Source: Isotricha intestinalis
Lineage: Eukaryota; Ciliophora; Litostomatea; Vestibuliferida; Isotrichidae
DNA: 43,084 bases
Assembly (NCBI GenBank): GCA_023807065.1
Contig: JAJJLU010003638.1
Span: forward strand, 1-43,084
Reading direction: 5' to 3'
Part shown: positions 28,618-38,171 of the stretch, one piece after another
How positions within the stretch are numbered: position 1 is the first letter of the stretch
Layout of the letters: the number at the start of each line of letters is the position of its first letter
Notes under the pieces: generated by a model
What the model was told of the DNA's origin: nothing
The model's database searches: none
What the model saw: the letters and a program-made list of their open reading frames with translations, nothing else
Translations under genes and position numbers: made by a program

Positions 28618-29955
28618 AAAAAAGAAGAAATGTATCTTTTACATGATTTTATTTTTCATCAGGAAAATTAATTAATTCTTTTTTTTTTTATTTCATTTTT
28701 TTTTATATTGTTTAACTTATATAAATATTGCAAATATTATTTTATTGTATTCAAAATAATTTTTTTATAATATGAATAATAAATAATTAAGTTCTTTTAA
28801 ATTAGATATAGAAATTAATACTCTTTAAATAAATTAATTTATAAATAAAAGATATTAACAATTTGGAAAATTCTTATTTTTTATTTTTTATTTTTTAATT
28901 TTTTAATTATAATAAAGTAAACACAAGAAAAACATTACTTTTTTTTGTGAGGATAGGTTATATCTGCTGAAAAAAATTTTCCATAAAAGAAAAAAAAGAA
29001 TATATAAACAAATTTTAATATATGATATATATGGAAGTGAAAAAGATAATGAAACGACAAAAGAAATATTATCAATGGAAATAAATAATTAATACAAAAA
29101 ATATCGTAGTTTTCCAAATTTAAATAATAATCATAGTATTAATATGATAGTAACAATTCACTTCTTATATTAATATTACATATTTTAATAACAATAATAT
29201 TATAAATTATAAAAATAATGTATATAATTGCGCATTGATAATTTTAATTTATTTATGTTTAGATTGTTTATCGAAATTTGATCCTATAGATTGTGTTGTC
29301 ATGAAATTGTAAAGAATAAAAAACTAAGTTTGTTATAAATCTCAAAAATTATCATGTATAATAAAGTTCATAAATGAAATTAAAAATGAAATACTTTTAA
29401 GCAAATTGGAATTAAATTAAATCAAAAAGAAAAAAGAAATATTAAATAAAACAGAAAATTCATTAATTCAAGAAAAAACATGTATAATAATATTAATCAT
29501 TCTAATAGAATTACTTTAAACAAAAGAATAGATATTATAATTGCTCATTTATTAAGAAAAGATATGTATTGAAAGTAATTAATTAATATTGTGAAGGAAA
29601 ATGTAAGATATTGACAATTCTTTTTTGATGTAATTATAAAAGAAAAAATTCATTTCAATTTAAAAATAATAGAATGAAAGGAATTTAAGATTATTCTAAT
29701 TTTGATAAACATAAATTTATTACTTAAAGACAAATTTATGAATTAATAATCCTTTAAATTTCATAATTATAACTTCTAAAGAGTTTTCATTCAATTCTAA
29801 ACAACATATGATATAAAAAAGATATTTTATTATTATGAATAACATAAGTTTTTTTAAATATATATAACAATAAATTTAAACAATTAGTAATAAATGTTTA
29901 AAATAAAAATATTTATACATCAATTTTCAAATTCATTAATTGTTTTGTACAGCAA
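28618..29955. other. Gene-free region with coding-like relics
   Basis: There is no intact gene in about 1.3 kb. Two plus-strand stretches look like decayed coding sequence. Positions 29009-29170 give about 54 codons with one TAA (ILIYDIYGSEKDNETTKEIL, then KKYRSFPNLNNNHSINM). Positions 29590-29757 contain CEGKCKI and CNYKRKN with three stops, a possible former Cys2-Cys zinc site. Other short pieces occur between them. No parent family is recognised; one possibility is a mobile-element protein. Confidence 0.45.
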
Positions 29956-30444
29956 TTAATAATTTAAGTAATTAAATTTATTTTTTAAAAACATTTTACA
30001 AAGATTACTCCTTCCTTGAATTTTATAATAACTGATTTCAATAGATTTCCCAACTTCAAATTCATCAAAGTCATAATGAGTTAATCTATTATATAAATTA
30101 ATAATATTTTTATAATTAACTACATTTACAAAAGCATAACCTAAATTTTTACAAGTAAATTTATTAAATGGTAAATATAAATAATTAATATTTCCTATTC
30201 CTTCAAGCACTTTTAAAAAAATATCTTTAGAAATAAAATTAGGAATGTTTTTGATTAAAACCGTTGTTCTTTTGTCTTCTCCATTTTCTATTTTTTCAAT
30301 TGAAATGGAGTAATTATTTGTTTTTGCTTTTTGTGGAACATTTTGAATGGAGGAAAAGAATATTTTAAATCTACTTTCTTTTGGTTGATTAAATTTTGGA
30401 AATAAAAAATTCGATATAATATCATATTTTGATATTGAAAACAT
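29956..30444 (-). CDS. Mei2-like C-terminal RRM RNA-binding protein
   Basis: The frame has 162 residues. Residues about 59-153 match the special C-terminal RNA recognition motif of Mei2 and plant AML proteins (RRM_2): RTTVLIKNIPNFISKD replaces the usual TTLMIKNIPNKYT. LYLPFNKFTCKNLGYAFVNV carries the RNP1-like element, and SYYKIQGRSNLCKMFLKN matches the conserved YAxIQGxxxLxxxF end. Family knowledge: Mei2 binds RNA and switches fission-yeast cells into meiosis; other members regulate RNA in development. It is a single-RRM short form, as seen in several protists. The N-terminus (1-55) is basic and unordered. It ends in TAA. Confidence 0.85.
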   Translation of the reverse strand: MFSISKYDIISNFLFPKFNQPKESRFKIFFSSIQNVPQKAKTNNYSISIEKIENGEDKRTTVLIKNIPNFISKDIFLKVLEGIGNINYLYLPFNKFTCKNLGYAFVNVVNYKNIINLYNRLTHYDFDEFEVGKSIEISYYKIQGRSNLCKMFLKNKFNYLNY

Positions 30445-31617
30445 TTTTATTATATTTTAAAACTTTTAAATAGCATAATTTTTTATCCCAAAATTAAATA
30501 ATATTTTATTAATTTAATTACAAGAAAGTAAAAGAATAATTAATGAATTAAAAAATCGACCATTAATTTTAAAATATTTTTTTTTCCAAAAATATTTATA
30601 GTATTTTTATTTACTTTTTTAAATTATATCTTTGAATTTCTTAAAAAAATCTTTATTCCGTTAATAAAATTAAGATATTAAATTAATGTTATCAATAATT
30701 GACGTTTAATTTTTTTAATTTTTAATCTTTTATGTAAATAGTGAAAAAATAAAAGTTTAAAATTTTCATGAACAGAAATTCTTGCATCTAGTTTTTATAT
30801 ATTCTGACATAAATAATGATTATTAAATTAAACAAAGTTGATAATCAATCTTAAAATTAAAAAATAAAAAAACATATAATTATTTATAATAATCAATTAA
30901 TATAATAATAACAAAATTTTTATTTATGATATTGATTAAAGATTGAAATTATAACTCTATAATGAATTTAAGAAGACAAAATCAATAACTTTATTTTTTT
31001 TAAAACAATAATACAAAATCATGTATTTTTAAGATAATAATTGTTATATTTAATATGAAAAATAGAGACATGAAAACCTGACAAAGGAAATGAAAGCAAT
31101 ATCAAATATTAATATTAAAATAAAAATCTTATTTATAAAAATTTATAAAATAAATTAATAAATTCTTTGTTTTATGAATGAGTTGCAAATGTTTGAGGAA
31201 ATCAAAATCTTAAATAAAATTTGTTTTTCTTGACTTTTTTATTCAAATAATTTTATCAAAGTAAACATAAATGTTTTTAAATATATATTAAATAATAAAT
31301 TTATTTTTATTTATCTTTTTTCTCATTTAATTTTTTATCATCAAATAAAAAATAATAATAATTTTTTTTCAAAGTCTACTCTCAGGAGAAACATTTTTTA
31401 AACAATTGATATACTTTTAATAATTTAAGAAAATGAACTATACTATTATTTATGAAAATTATGTGTTCTTTTTCTTCCAAAAATTAATTCTTTATTTTTT
31501 TAAATTTAATTATTTTTTTGTAATACAATATTCTTTGTTATTAACTTTTTTATTTATTTTTTTCAATATAATTTAAAAATATATTCTTAACTGTATAAAA
31601 AAGAAAAAAAATTTATT
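30445..31617. other. Gene-free divergent region
   Basis: This spacer of about 1.17 kb lies between the divergent Mei2-like and transporter genes. I find no open frame, RNA gene or repeat I can support. It is A/T-rich throughout, with short T runs near the transporter start. Confidence 0.5.
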
Positions 31618-32742
31618 ATGGAAGATGAAGAAAATTATAAATATTTTTCCAGAGTAGACTCAATTAGGTCTTCATTTACTGCAAATGGAGATTTACCTTT
31701 TACTTTAGAAGAAAAAGATGTTTCAAAAAATTTAAAACAAGATTTTTTAAATAAATTTGAAAGAAAATCAACAACAGATTCTATAAAATTATATTATAAA
31801 AATGAAAAACTTGGAATCTTTTATGTTTTTTTAGCTCACTTTTGTTGGGGTTCAAATTCAGTATATTTAAAATGGGTACAGAGAAAATATTCTGATTATT
31901 TTAAAACAATTCCTTTTTTATTTTTTAGAGGAATAATGATATTATTTTTATCAACTTTGATTTCTTATATAAAAAATGAACATATTTTAAGAATACATGA
32001 AATAAATTTAAAATTTCATTTTTTTATTCGAACAAATTTAAATTTTTTTAGTGTAGCTTTATTCATTTTAGGAGTTTGGTATTTAAGAGTATCAACCAGT
32101 CAAATTATATCTACATTAAATCCAATAATGTTAATAATATTATCTACTTTAATTTTAAAAGAAAAATTTCATTTCAGATATATTTTTGGAACTTTAATTT
32201 GTTTAACCGGTGCTTTTATAATAGTTTTAAATGAAAGAAAAATAAATTCTTCAAGTGGAACAAAAAAAGAAAACATTAACAATAATGAAAAACCAATATT
32301 TTCAAAAGGAACATTAATAGGGTTAACATGTGCTTTTTTAAATGTATTATTTGCATCTTTTATAAGTATTTCAAATAAAATATTAGCAAGAAATAAAGTT
32401 CCTGTAATATCGCAATTATTTTATGTTGGTTTAAGTACTATATTTTATTCTTTTATTTATATTTTATTTGAAGGATGTCCTTATTGCTTTGGATATATTA
32501 TTGGAAGTATGGGACATGCTTTTGGTTTTTATTGTGGTAATATTTTATTTAATATGGGTATTAGAATTGTTGATTTATCTAAAAGTGCAGCTGTATCATA
32601 TATGAAGTTAGTTTTTGTATTTATTTTTGGAGCTATTTTTTTAGGAGAACCTATATTTTTTACTGATATTATTGGTGCTTTACTTATTGTTTCTTATATG
32701 CTTTATAATATCACTCATCCTATTTTAGATTATAAAAAATAA
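31618..32742 (+). CDS. Drug/metabolite transporter superfamily protein (EamA, SLC35-like)
   Basis: The frame has 374 residues. After a charged cytosolic N-terminus (1-60) come about ten hydrophobic helices in two halves split by a polar loop (about 205-228, Lys/Asn-rich). The first helix, FYVFLAHFCWGSNSVYLKW, with an early WG/N pattern, and the end of the first half, STLNPIMLIILSTLILKEKF, are typical of EamA repeats. The second half repeats this with GAIFLGEPIFFTDIIGALLI. The family includes SLC35F/G-like and nucleotide-sugar carriers; the substrate cannot be inferred. It ends in TAA. Confidence 0.85.
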   Translation: MEDEENYKYFSRVDSIRSSFTANGDLPFTLEEKDVSKNLKQDFLNKFERKSTTDSIKLYYKNEKLGIFYVFLAHFCWGSNSVYLKWVQRKYSDYFKTIPFLFFRGIMILFLSTLISYIKNEHILRIHEINLKFHFFIRTNLNFFSVALFILGVWYLRVSTSQIISTLNPIMLIILSTLILKEKFHFRYIFGTLICLTGAFIIVLNERKINSSSGTKKENINNNEKPIFSKGTLIGLTCAFLNVLFASFISISNKILARNKVPVISQLFYVGLSTIFYSFIYILFEGCPYCFGYIIGSMGHAFGFYCGNILFNMGIRIVDLSKSAAVSYMKLVFVFIFGAIFLGEPIFFTDIIGALLIVSYMLYNITHPILDYKK

Positions 32743-32955
32743 ATATTTAAATATTTTAAATTTTAATGGAATATTATTTTAAATTTTAATACAGATTTTA
32801 ATATATAATAATTTTCTTAATTTATAAAAAATAATAATATTTCATTAAATATTTAATTTTGTAAAATAAATACTAAAACAAATAACATTTAAATTAAATA
32901 TAACAAATTTATATTTATATTCCATTGAATTATTTTAATTTGTTTATTAATTTTT

Positions 32956-34566
32956 TTATTTAATATTTAATTGTTTTTGATACATAAGTATTTGATCTAA
33001 AAAAAGTGATTTAACATTTTGCGCATCTTTTAAATCTTGTTCTAATTGAAAAACTTTCTTTCTAGCATCAAATTGAATGGTATTTAAATTCTGTGTTAAT
33101 TCTTCTACTTTTTCTGTAAAAGATAATTTCATTTTTTCATATTGTTGTAACAGAACTTGTTCATAAGATTCAGGATTAAAATTTTTTGTTTCTGTAATTT
33201 CTAATTTTTTTTTCAAATCTATATTTTCTATTTTTAAGATATTTATTTCTTCTTTTAATTCATTTACAGTTAAAGTTAATTCTCTTATTTCTTTATCAAT
33301 TTTTTTTATTATTTCTTTTTGATTTTTTGAATATTTTTCTTCGTGTTTTTTTAAAAAATCTTTCATATCTATTTTTTCTACTATTGGTTTATTTTCTATT
33401 GGATTTTTTTCTTTTTCTTTTTCTTTATTTTTTTTATTTTCTTCTTCTAATTCTTTTATTTTTTTTTCTAATTTTTTAATTAAAGAATTTAATTTTTCAA
33501 TTTGTTTTTGATGATTTTCTTCTAAATTTTTTTTTTCTTCTAAAAATTCTTTTTTTATTTTTTCAACATTATCATTCATTTGTATTTTTTTTTCTAAATC
33601 TTCTTTTTCTATTTTAAATTGATTTTTTAATTTATTTATTTCATTTTCATATTTTTCTTTTATTTTATTTATTTCTTCATTTAAATTTGGAATATTTTTA
33701 TTTTCTTTTATTAAATCTTCATAATTTTTATTTAAATCTGTTAAAATTTGATCATATATATCTTTTAATTTAAAAAATTTTTCAACATGAGTTCCTTTCA
33801 AATTTTTTATTTCATTAGAATATTTTTTTAAAGTGTCAATTTTATTTATTGTATTAGTTATATTAACATTTAAATTTTTAAAATAATCATTCACTAATTT
33901 TACTACATGAGGACCTATTTTTTTATTTTTCATATTTAAATCTAATAACTCATTTAAAGTATTAATTTTAATAAATTCATCAATTTCATTTTTGTTATTT
34001 AAAGGAGGAAGTGTTTTAGAATTAGAAACATTATTTGAGTTTTTATTTTTGTTTATTATTTTTTCAATAAATTCTTTAATAATAATTATTTTAGATAAAC
34101 TTTCTTGATAAGTATCATCATTATTTATTTTTAATTTCATTAAAGTAAAGAAATCTGAAATTTTCTTTACCAATAAATCATTTAATCCATTTTCAAGATA
34201 TAATTTTTGAATACATTCATTTGAATTTTTACTTCCATATATTTTTGATATTTTTTCTATATTAGAACTCTGTTCAGTAATTTTATCAATATAATTATTT
34301 ATATTTTTACTTTCTTCAATTTCAGAAAGTTTTTTAGTTAAACCAGGACTCTTAGATAATAATTTATACATTTTTATATCATTACAATTTGAATTAATCA
34401 TTTCTTGAATTGATAACAAATCACTTTTTAACATTTGAATTAATGTTGAAAAAGTTTCTGATTTATTTGATGGAACATAAAAATTATTTAAATTTAATAA
34501 TTCTCTTCCTCTACTACTTCCTACTCTTTTATAAAAATTATCTCCACTGATTCTTGCTTTTTCCAT
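32956..34566 (-). CDS. Long coiled-coil protein, orphan
   Basis: The frame has 536 residues. The N-terminal region (1-255) is helical but not heptad-regular, with EKARISGDNFYKRVGSSRGR at the start. Residues about 275-505 are a nearly continuous Glu/Lys/Leu coiled coil (KIKELEEENKKNKEKEKEK; LTVNELKEEINILKIENIDL). The end, VEELTQNLNTIQFDARKKVF, is also helical and looks conserved. There is no membrane segment. It resembles centrosomal, basal-body or tethering coiled-coil proteins in general form only. It is divergent from the kinase gene, with a 155-bp shared spacer. Confidence 0.7.
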   Translation of the reverse strand: MEKARISGDNFYKRVGSSRGRELLNLNNFYVPSNKSETFSTLIQMLKSDLLSIQEMINSNCNDIKMYKLLSKSPGLTKKLSEIEESKNINNYIDKITEQSSNIEKISKIYGSKNSNECIQKLYLENGLNDLLVKKISDFFTLMKLKINNDDTYQESLSKIIIIKEFIEKIINKNKNSNNVSNSKTLPPLNNKNEIDEFIKINTLNELLDLNMKNKKIGPHVVKLVNDYFKNLNVNITNTINKIDTLKKYSNEIKNLKGTHVEKFFKLKDIYDQILTDLNKNYEDLIKENKNIPNLNEEINKIKEKYENEINKLKNQFKIEKEDLEKKIQMNDNVEKIKKEFLEEKKNLEENHQKQIEKLNSLIKKLEKKIKELEEENKKNKEKEKEKNPIENKPIVEKIDMKDFLKKHEEKYSKNQKEIIKKIDKEIRELTLTVNELKEEINILKIENIDLKKKLEITETKNFNPESYEQVLLQQYEKMKLSFTEKVEELTQNLNTIQFDARKKVFQLEQDLKDAQNVKSLFLDQILMYQKQLNIK

Positions 34567-34721
34567 TTTAAATTTTTTAATTTAATAATTTTGAAAAACG
34601 AAAATAAAATTAAAATGATAATATATTTAATTTAAAATTAGAAATAAAAAATATAATAATTATATTTAAAATTTATTTTTCTCCATTATATAAAATAAAA
34701 ATAAATTCAAAAAGGGAAAAA
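34567..34721. promoter_or_regulatory. Shared divergent promoter region
   Basis: Only 155 bp separate the start codons of the coiled-coil gene (minus) and the kinase gene (plus). Both promoters and leaders must lie here or overlap. No specific motif is called, since TATA-like strings are everywhere at this base composition. Confidence 0.4.
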
Positions 34722-36761
34722 ATGCCATTAAGTGATTTTACAATTAAAGAAGAATTAGGAAAAGGAGCATTTGGTTCTGTATATTTAGTAAAAAGAAATA
34801 TAGATGGTCAAGAATATGCAATGAAAAGAGTAAAAATAATTCAATTAAGTGAAAAAGAAAAAGAAAATGCATTAAATGAAATAAGGATTTTAGCATCATT
34901 AAATCATAAAAATATTATAGGTTACAATGAAGCATTTTTTGATGAAATTTCTAGAACTTTAAACATTGTAATGGAATATGCAAATGATGGTGATTTATCA
35001 AGAAAAATAAAATATAATTTAAAAAATGGTTTAATTTTTAGAGAAGATGTGATTTGGGATTATTTAATTCAAATATTAGAAGGAATTAATTATTTACATG
35101 AAAATAAAATTATGCATAGAGATTTAAAAAGTGCAAATTTATTTTTAATGGAAAACGGAACAGTTAAAATAGGAGATTTAAACGTTTCAAAAATTTCAGA
35201 AATGGGAATTGCATTCACTCAAATTGGAACACCATATTATGCTTCACCTGAAATTTGGATGGATAAATCATATAATTATAAAAGTGACATTTGGAGTATT
35301 GGTTGTATAATTTATGAATTATGTATGTTAAAACCACCTTTCGGAGGAAAATCTATTAAAGAGTTAGCAAAAAATATTAATAAAGGAGTTTATGAACCAA
35401 TTAGTAATTTTTATAGTGATGATTTAAAAAAAATTATTGGAATGATGCTTGTTTTAAAACCTGATAATAGACCAAGTAGTTTGCAATTGTTGAAAACAGA
35501 TATTATTTTAAGACATTTAAAAAATGAAAATGGCGGAAATTTATTAATTGAAGAAAAAGCTAAATTAATTAAAACTATTAAAATGCCTAGAAATTTAAGG
35601 GAAATTAATAGGAATTTACCTATGAAGAGATATAAGAAAAAGCAAAGAGAAGAAATGTTAATGAATGATGAATATGAAACTATGAAAAATGGATTTTTAA
35701 AGGAGAAAGAAAATGAAAGAAATAATGTAAAGAATGCCTTAGACTTGTTTAATGAAGTAGAAGAAAAAATAAATAGGAATAACGGTTATCAAAATTATAA
35801 TATATATAATAAAAAAATTCAAGGAAATAATAATATAAATAATAATAATAATAAAAATCCTTGGAATAATGAAAATTATAAAAATAATTATGAACGATTT
35901 CATCAAGAAATGTTGTCAAATCAAAGTAATAAAAAAAATAATAATAGTAACAGTAATAGACAATATGCAGTATATAGTAATAAACAAATTAATGGAAATT
36001 ATATTCAAAAAGAACATAATAATATAATGAATTCAAATAAAAATACTCATCCTAATTCAGATCATCCTAGAACACCAAATTTAGTGACACCTAATTACAA
36101 TAAATATAATAATCAGAACATTCATAATAATATATATAATCCTAATAATGCAAAAAAAATAGATAATATTCAAAAAAATAGGCCAAAAACGGGGAATAAT
36201 ATATTACATAAAAATAATAATTTAAATAATAATAATAAAGTAAACAATGTAAATTTAAATTTAAACGTAAATAATAATAATAAAAAACCAAGTAGACCAG
36301 CTTCTGCTGTAGGAAACAGAGGAGCTTATATATATAGAAATAATCTTAAGCAAAATCCAATAAATAATAATATAAAAAATAGACCTTCGACAGGAAATCC
36401 AAATCATAGAGTAAATAAAGGTATAATATATAATGTATATCCAAATCATCAATATGTTAATAATAAAAATTATCATCAACATAATTTAAATAATGATTTC
36501 AAATTAAGAAATGGAAAAAATATTGTTGATAATAATCAAAAAAACAAAAAGAAAAATGTTATTATTGAAAAAATAATTTATAAACCTCAAAAACATAATA
36601 ATAATTATGCTTATGGGAATAATAGATATAACAATAATAATGTTTTAATAAAAGGTAAAAATGATAAAATGAAAGAATATGAAAGAGAAAGATTAAAGAA
36701 TGTAATGAATAAAAATAACGTATATAATTATAGAGATCATATAAAGAAAGGAAATAAATAA
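34722..36761 (+). CDS. NEK-like Ser/Thr protein kinase with Asn-rich tail
   Basis: The frame has 679 residues. The kinase domain covers about residues 6-268: the glycine loop GKGAFGSV at 13-20, catalytic Lys35 (YAMKRV), HRDLKSAN from 132 with catalytic Asp134, a metal-binding DLN at 152-154 in place of DFG, GTPYYASPE as activation-segment end, and DIWSIGCIIYEL. The DLN form and GTPYYxSPE fit the NIMA-related (NEK) family, which controls cilia length, basal bodies and the cell cycle and is expanded in ciliates. Residues about 270-350 are basic and helical. The tail (about 360-679) is Asn-rich, low complexity, with ARP/RPxTGN repeats such as RPASAVGN and RPSTGN. It ends in TAA, only 56 bp before the LRRC56-like gene. 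Confidence 0.9.
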   Translation: MPLSDFTIKEELGKGAFGSVYLVKRNIDGQEYAMKRVKIIQLSEKEKENALNEIRILASLNHKNIIGYNEAFFDEISRTLNIVMEYANDGDLSRKIKYNLKNGLIFREDVIWDYLIQILEGINYLHENKIMHRDLKSANLFLMENGTVKIGDLNVSKISEMGIAFTQIGTPYYASPEIWMDKSYNYKSDIWSIGCIIYELCMLKPPFGGKSIKELAKNINKGVYEPISNFYSDDLKKIIGMMLVLKPDNRPSSLQLLKTDIILRHLKNENGGNLLIEEKAKLIKTIKMPRNLREINRNLPMKRYKKKQREEMLMNDEYETMKNGFLKEKENERNNVKNALDLFNEVEEKINRNNGYQNYNIYNKKIQGNNNINNNNNKNPWNNENYKNNYERFHQEMLSNQSNKKNNNSNSNRQYAVYSNKQINGNYIQKEHNNIMNSNKNTHPNSDHPRTPNLVTPNYNKYNNQNIHNNIYNPNNAKKIDNIQKNRPKTGNNILHKNNNLNNNNKVNNVNLNLNVNNNNKKPSRPASAVGNRGAYIYRNNLKQNPINNNIKNRPSTGNPNHRVNKGIIYNVYPNHQYVNNKNYHQHNLNNDFKLRNGKNIVDNNQKNKKKNVIIEKIIYKPQKHNNNYAYGNNRYNNNNVLIKGKNDKMKEYERERLKNVMNKNNVYNYRDHIKKGNK

Positions 36762-36817
36762 ATAAATTTATAAATTATTTTTTAATTTTTAAAATTGAAA
36801 TATTTAAAAAAAAATAA

Positions 36818-38056
36818 ATGAGACTTCGTCCAGGGACTCCACTCATTAAATTAGATAAAAAGATAAATGAAGAAAATTCAAAAGAAATTAAAAACACTAA
36901 TGATTCAATATTAAAAAACTTTTCAAATTTTATGAAAGAAATTATCGAAAATAAAAATGAATCATCATTTCTTTCAGGAGATAAAAATATAATAAAATAC
37001 GTTTTAAGCAAATATTTAAATATTCCAGAAGAAAATTTAAATTCTTTAAAAAAACTATCAATAATTATTACAAATGATTATGGTTTATTAAATCAATTTG
37101 GAACTTTTCTTCCAGAATTAAAATTATTAAAATTAAATAATTCAAATATTTTATCATTTAATGACATTGGAACGAATTTTAATAATATTCAATGTTTACA
37201 AATGAAAAATTGTCATTTAAAAAATATTAACGGAATTATCTGTATGCAAAATTTAGAAATTTTGGATATTGAAGATAATGAAGTATCAGATTTATTAGAT
37301 ATAGATATGTGTAGTAAATTAACAAAAATAGTTCTTAAAAAAAATAAAATCAGTGATGGAGATAATTTAACGTTTCTTTCATCAATTTCAAATTTAGAAT
37401 ATGTTGATATTAGGAATAATCCTATTTGTGAAGATAATAATAATATTGAAAATACCTTAATTGATGTTAAAATTGTTTTATGGAATGATTCTCATAATAT
37501 TTTATTTCAAGACGTTGTTCGACAATTTGATGATAATTTATATGAATTAAATAATAAGAAACAACAAAATAAAATAGATAATAAAATTGAAAAAGAAATT
37601 GATAATTTATTAAAAATGAATAATATAAAAAATAACGAAAGTAGTGTTAGAATCGGTGGAAATCATAATTTAAATCCATTAATAAGAAAAACAAAAATAC
37701 AAATTGATATTATTGATAAACCAAATTTATCTCCTGTAACTAAAGAGAAAGTAAATTGTAATAAAAATAAACAGGATAATAACTTTAGTGATAAGATAAA
37801 TAATAATAAAAATAATATAAATGCTTTTAGAAGTACTTTATCGAAAAAGCAAACTTTAAAACCAATAAAACAAAACAATGGAACTGATTTTTTAATAGAT
37901 AGAACACATTATAGCAATGGAAGTTCAACTAGTGGAGGAACTCATTCAAGTAAAGAAAATACTTGTTATCCTTTCAAATTAATTGTTAAGGATGATAATA
38001 AAGATATTAGATCTTTAAGTAATAATAAAATTAAAATAAAACCTATCAAAAAATAG
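36818..38056 (+). CDS. LRRC56: LRRC56-like leucine-rich-repeat ciliary protein
   Basis: The frame has 412 residues. It begins RLRPGTPLIKL. From about residue 80 comes the LRRC56 arrangement: a strand ending in an LLNQFGTFLPEL equivalent of the family's LGNFGxxLPNL, then KLLKLNNSNILSFNDIGTNF (compare LKLNGSxxxSxRDLGT), then four to five more leucine-rich repeats to about residue 225 ending in NNPICED. The rest is an Asn/Lys-rich tail. Family knowledge: LRRC56 is ODA8 in Chlamydomonas and acts in assembly or transport of outer dynein arms into cilia; human defects cause ciliary dyskinesia. This points to a ciliated organism. It is in the same direction as the kinase gene, 56 bp after its stop. 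It ends in TAG. Confidence 0.82.
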   Translation: MRLRPGTPLIKLDKKINEENSKEIKNTNDSILKNFSNFMKEIIENKNESSFLSGDKNIIKYVLSKYLNIPEENLNSLKKLSIIITNDYGLLNQFGTFLPELKLLKLNNSNILSFNDIGTNFNNIQCLQMKNCHLKNINGIICMQNLEILDIEDNEVSDLLDIDMCSKLTKIVLKKNKISDGDNLTFLSSISNLEYVDIRNNPICEDNNNIENTLIDVKIVLWNDSHNILFQDVVRQFDDNLYELNNKKQQNKIDNKIEKEIDNLLKMNNIKNNESSVRIGGNHNLNPLIRKTKIQIDIIDKPNLSPVTKEKVNCNKNKQDNNFSDKINNNKNNINAFRSTLSKKQTLKPIKQNNGTDFLIDRTHYSNGSSTSGGTHSSKENTCYPFKLIVKDDNKDIRSLSNNKIKIKPIKK

Positions 38057-38171
38057 AAAAGTTTTTTTTTAATTGAATTATAATTATAAATTAATTATAA
38101 AATAAAAAAATTTTTTTTACAATAAATTAATATAAAAAAAATAATTAACTCAAAAAAAAATCATTTAAAAA

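Noticed and set aside
28935..29117. Minus-strand 60-codon frame
   Set aside because: Phe/Ile-rich antisense translation with no recognisable motif; it overlaps the better plus-strand relic.
30445..31617. tRNA or snoRNA gene in the long spacer
   Set aside because: I found no cloverleaf, A/B boxes or convincing C/D boxes; G+C is too low throughout.
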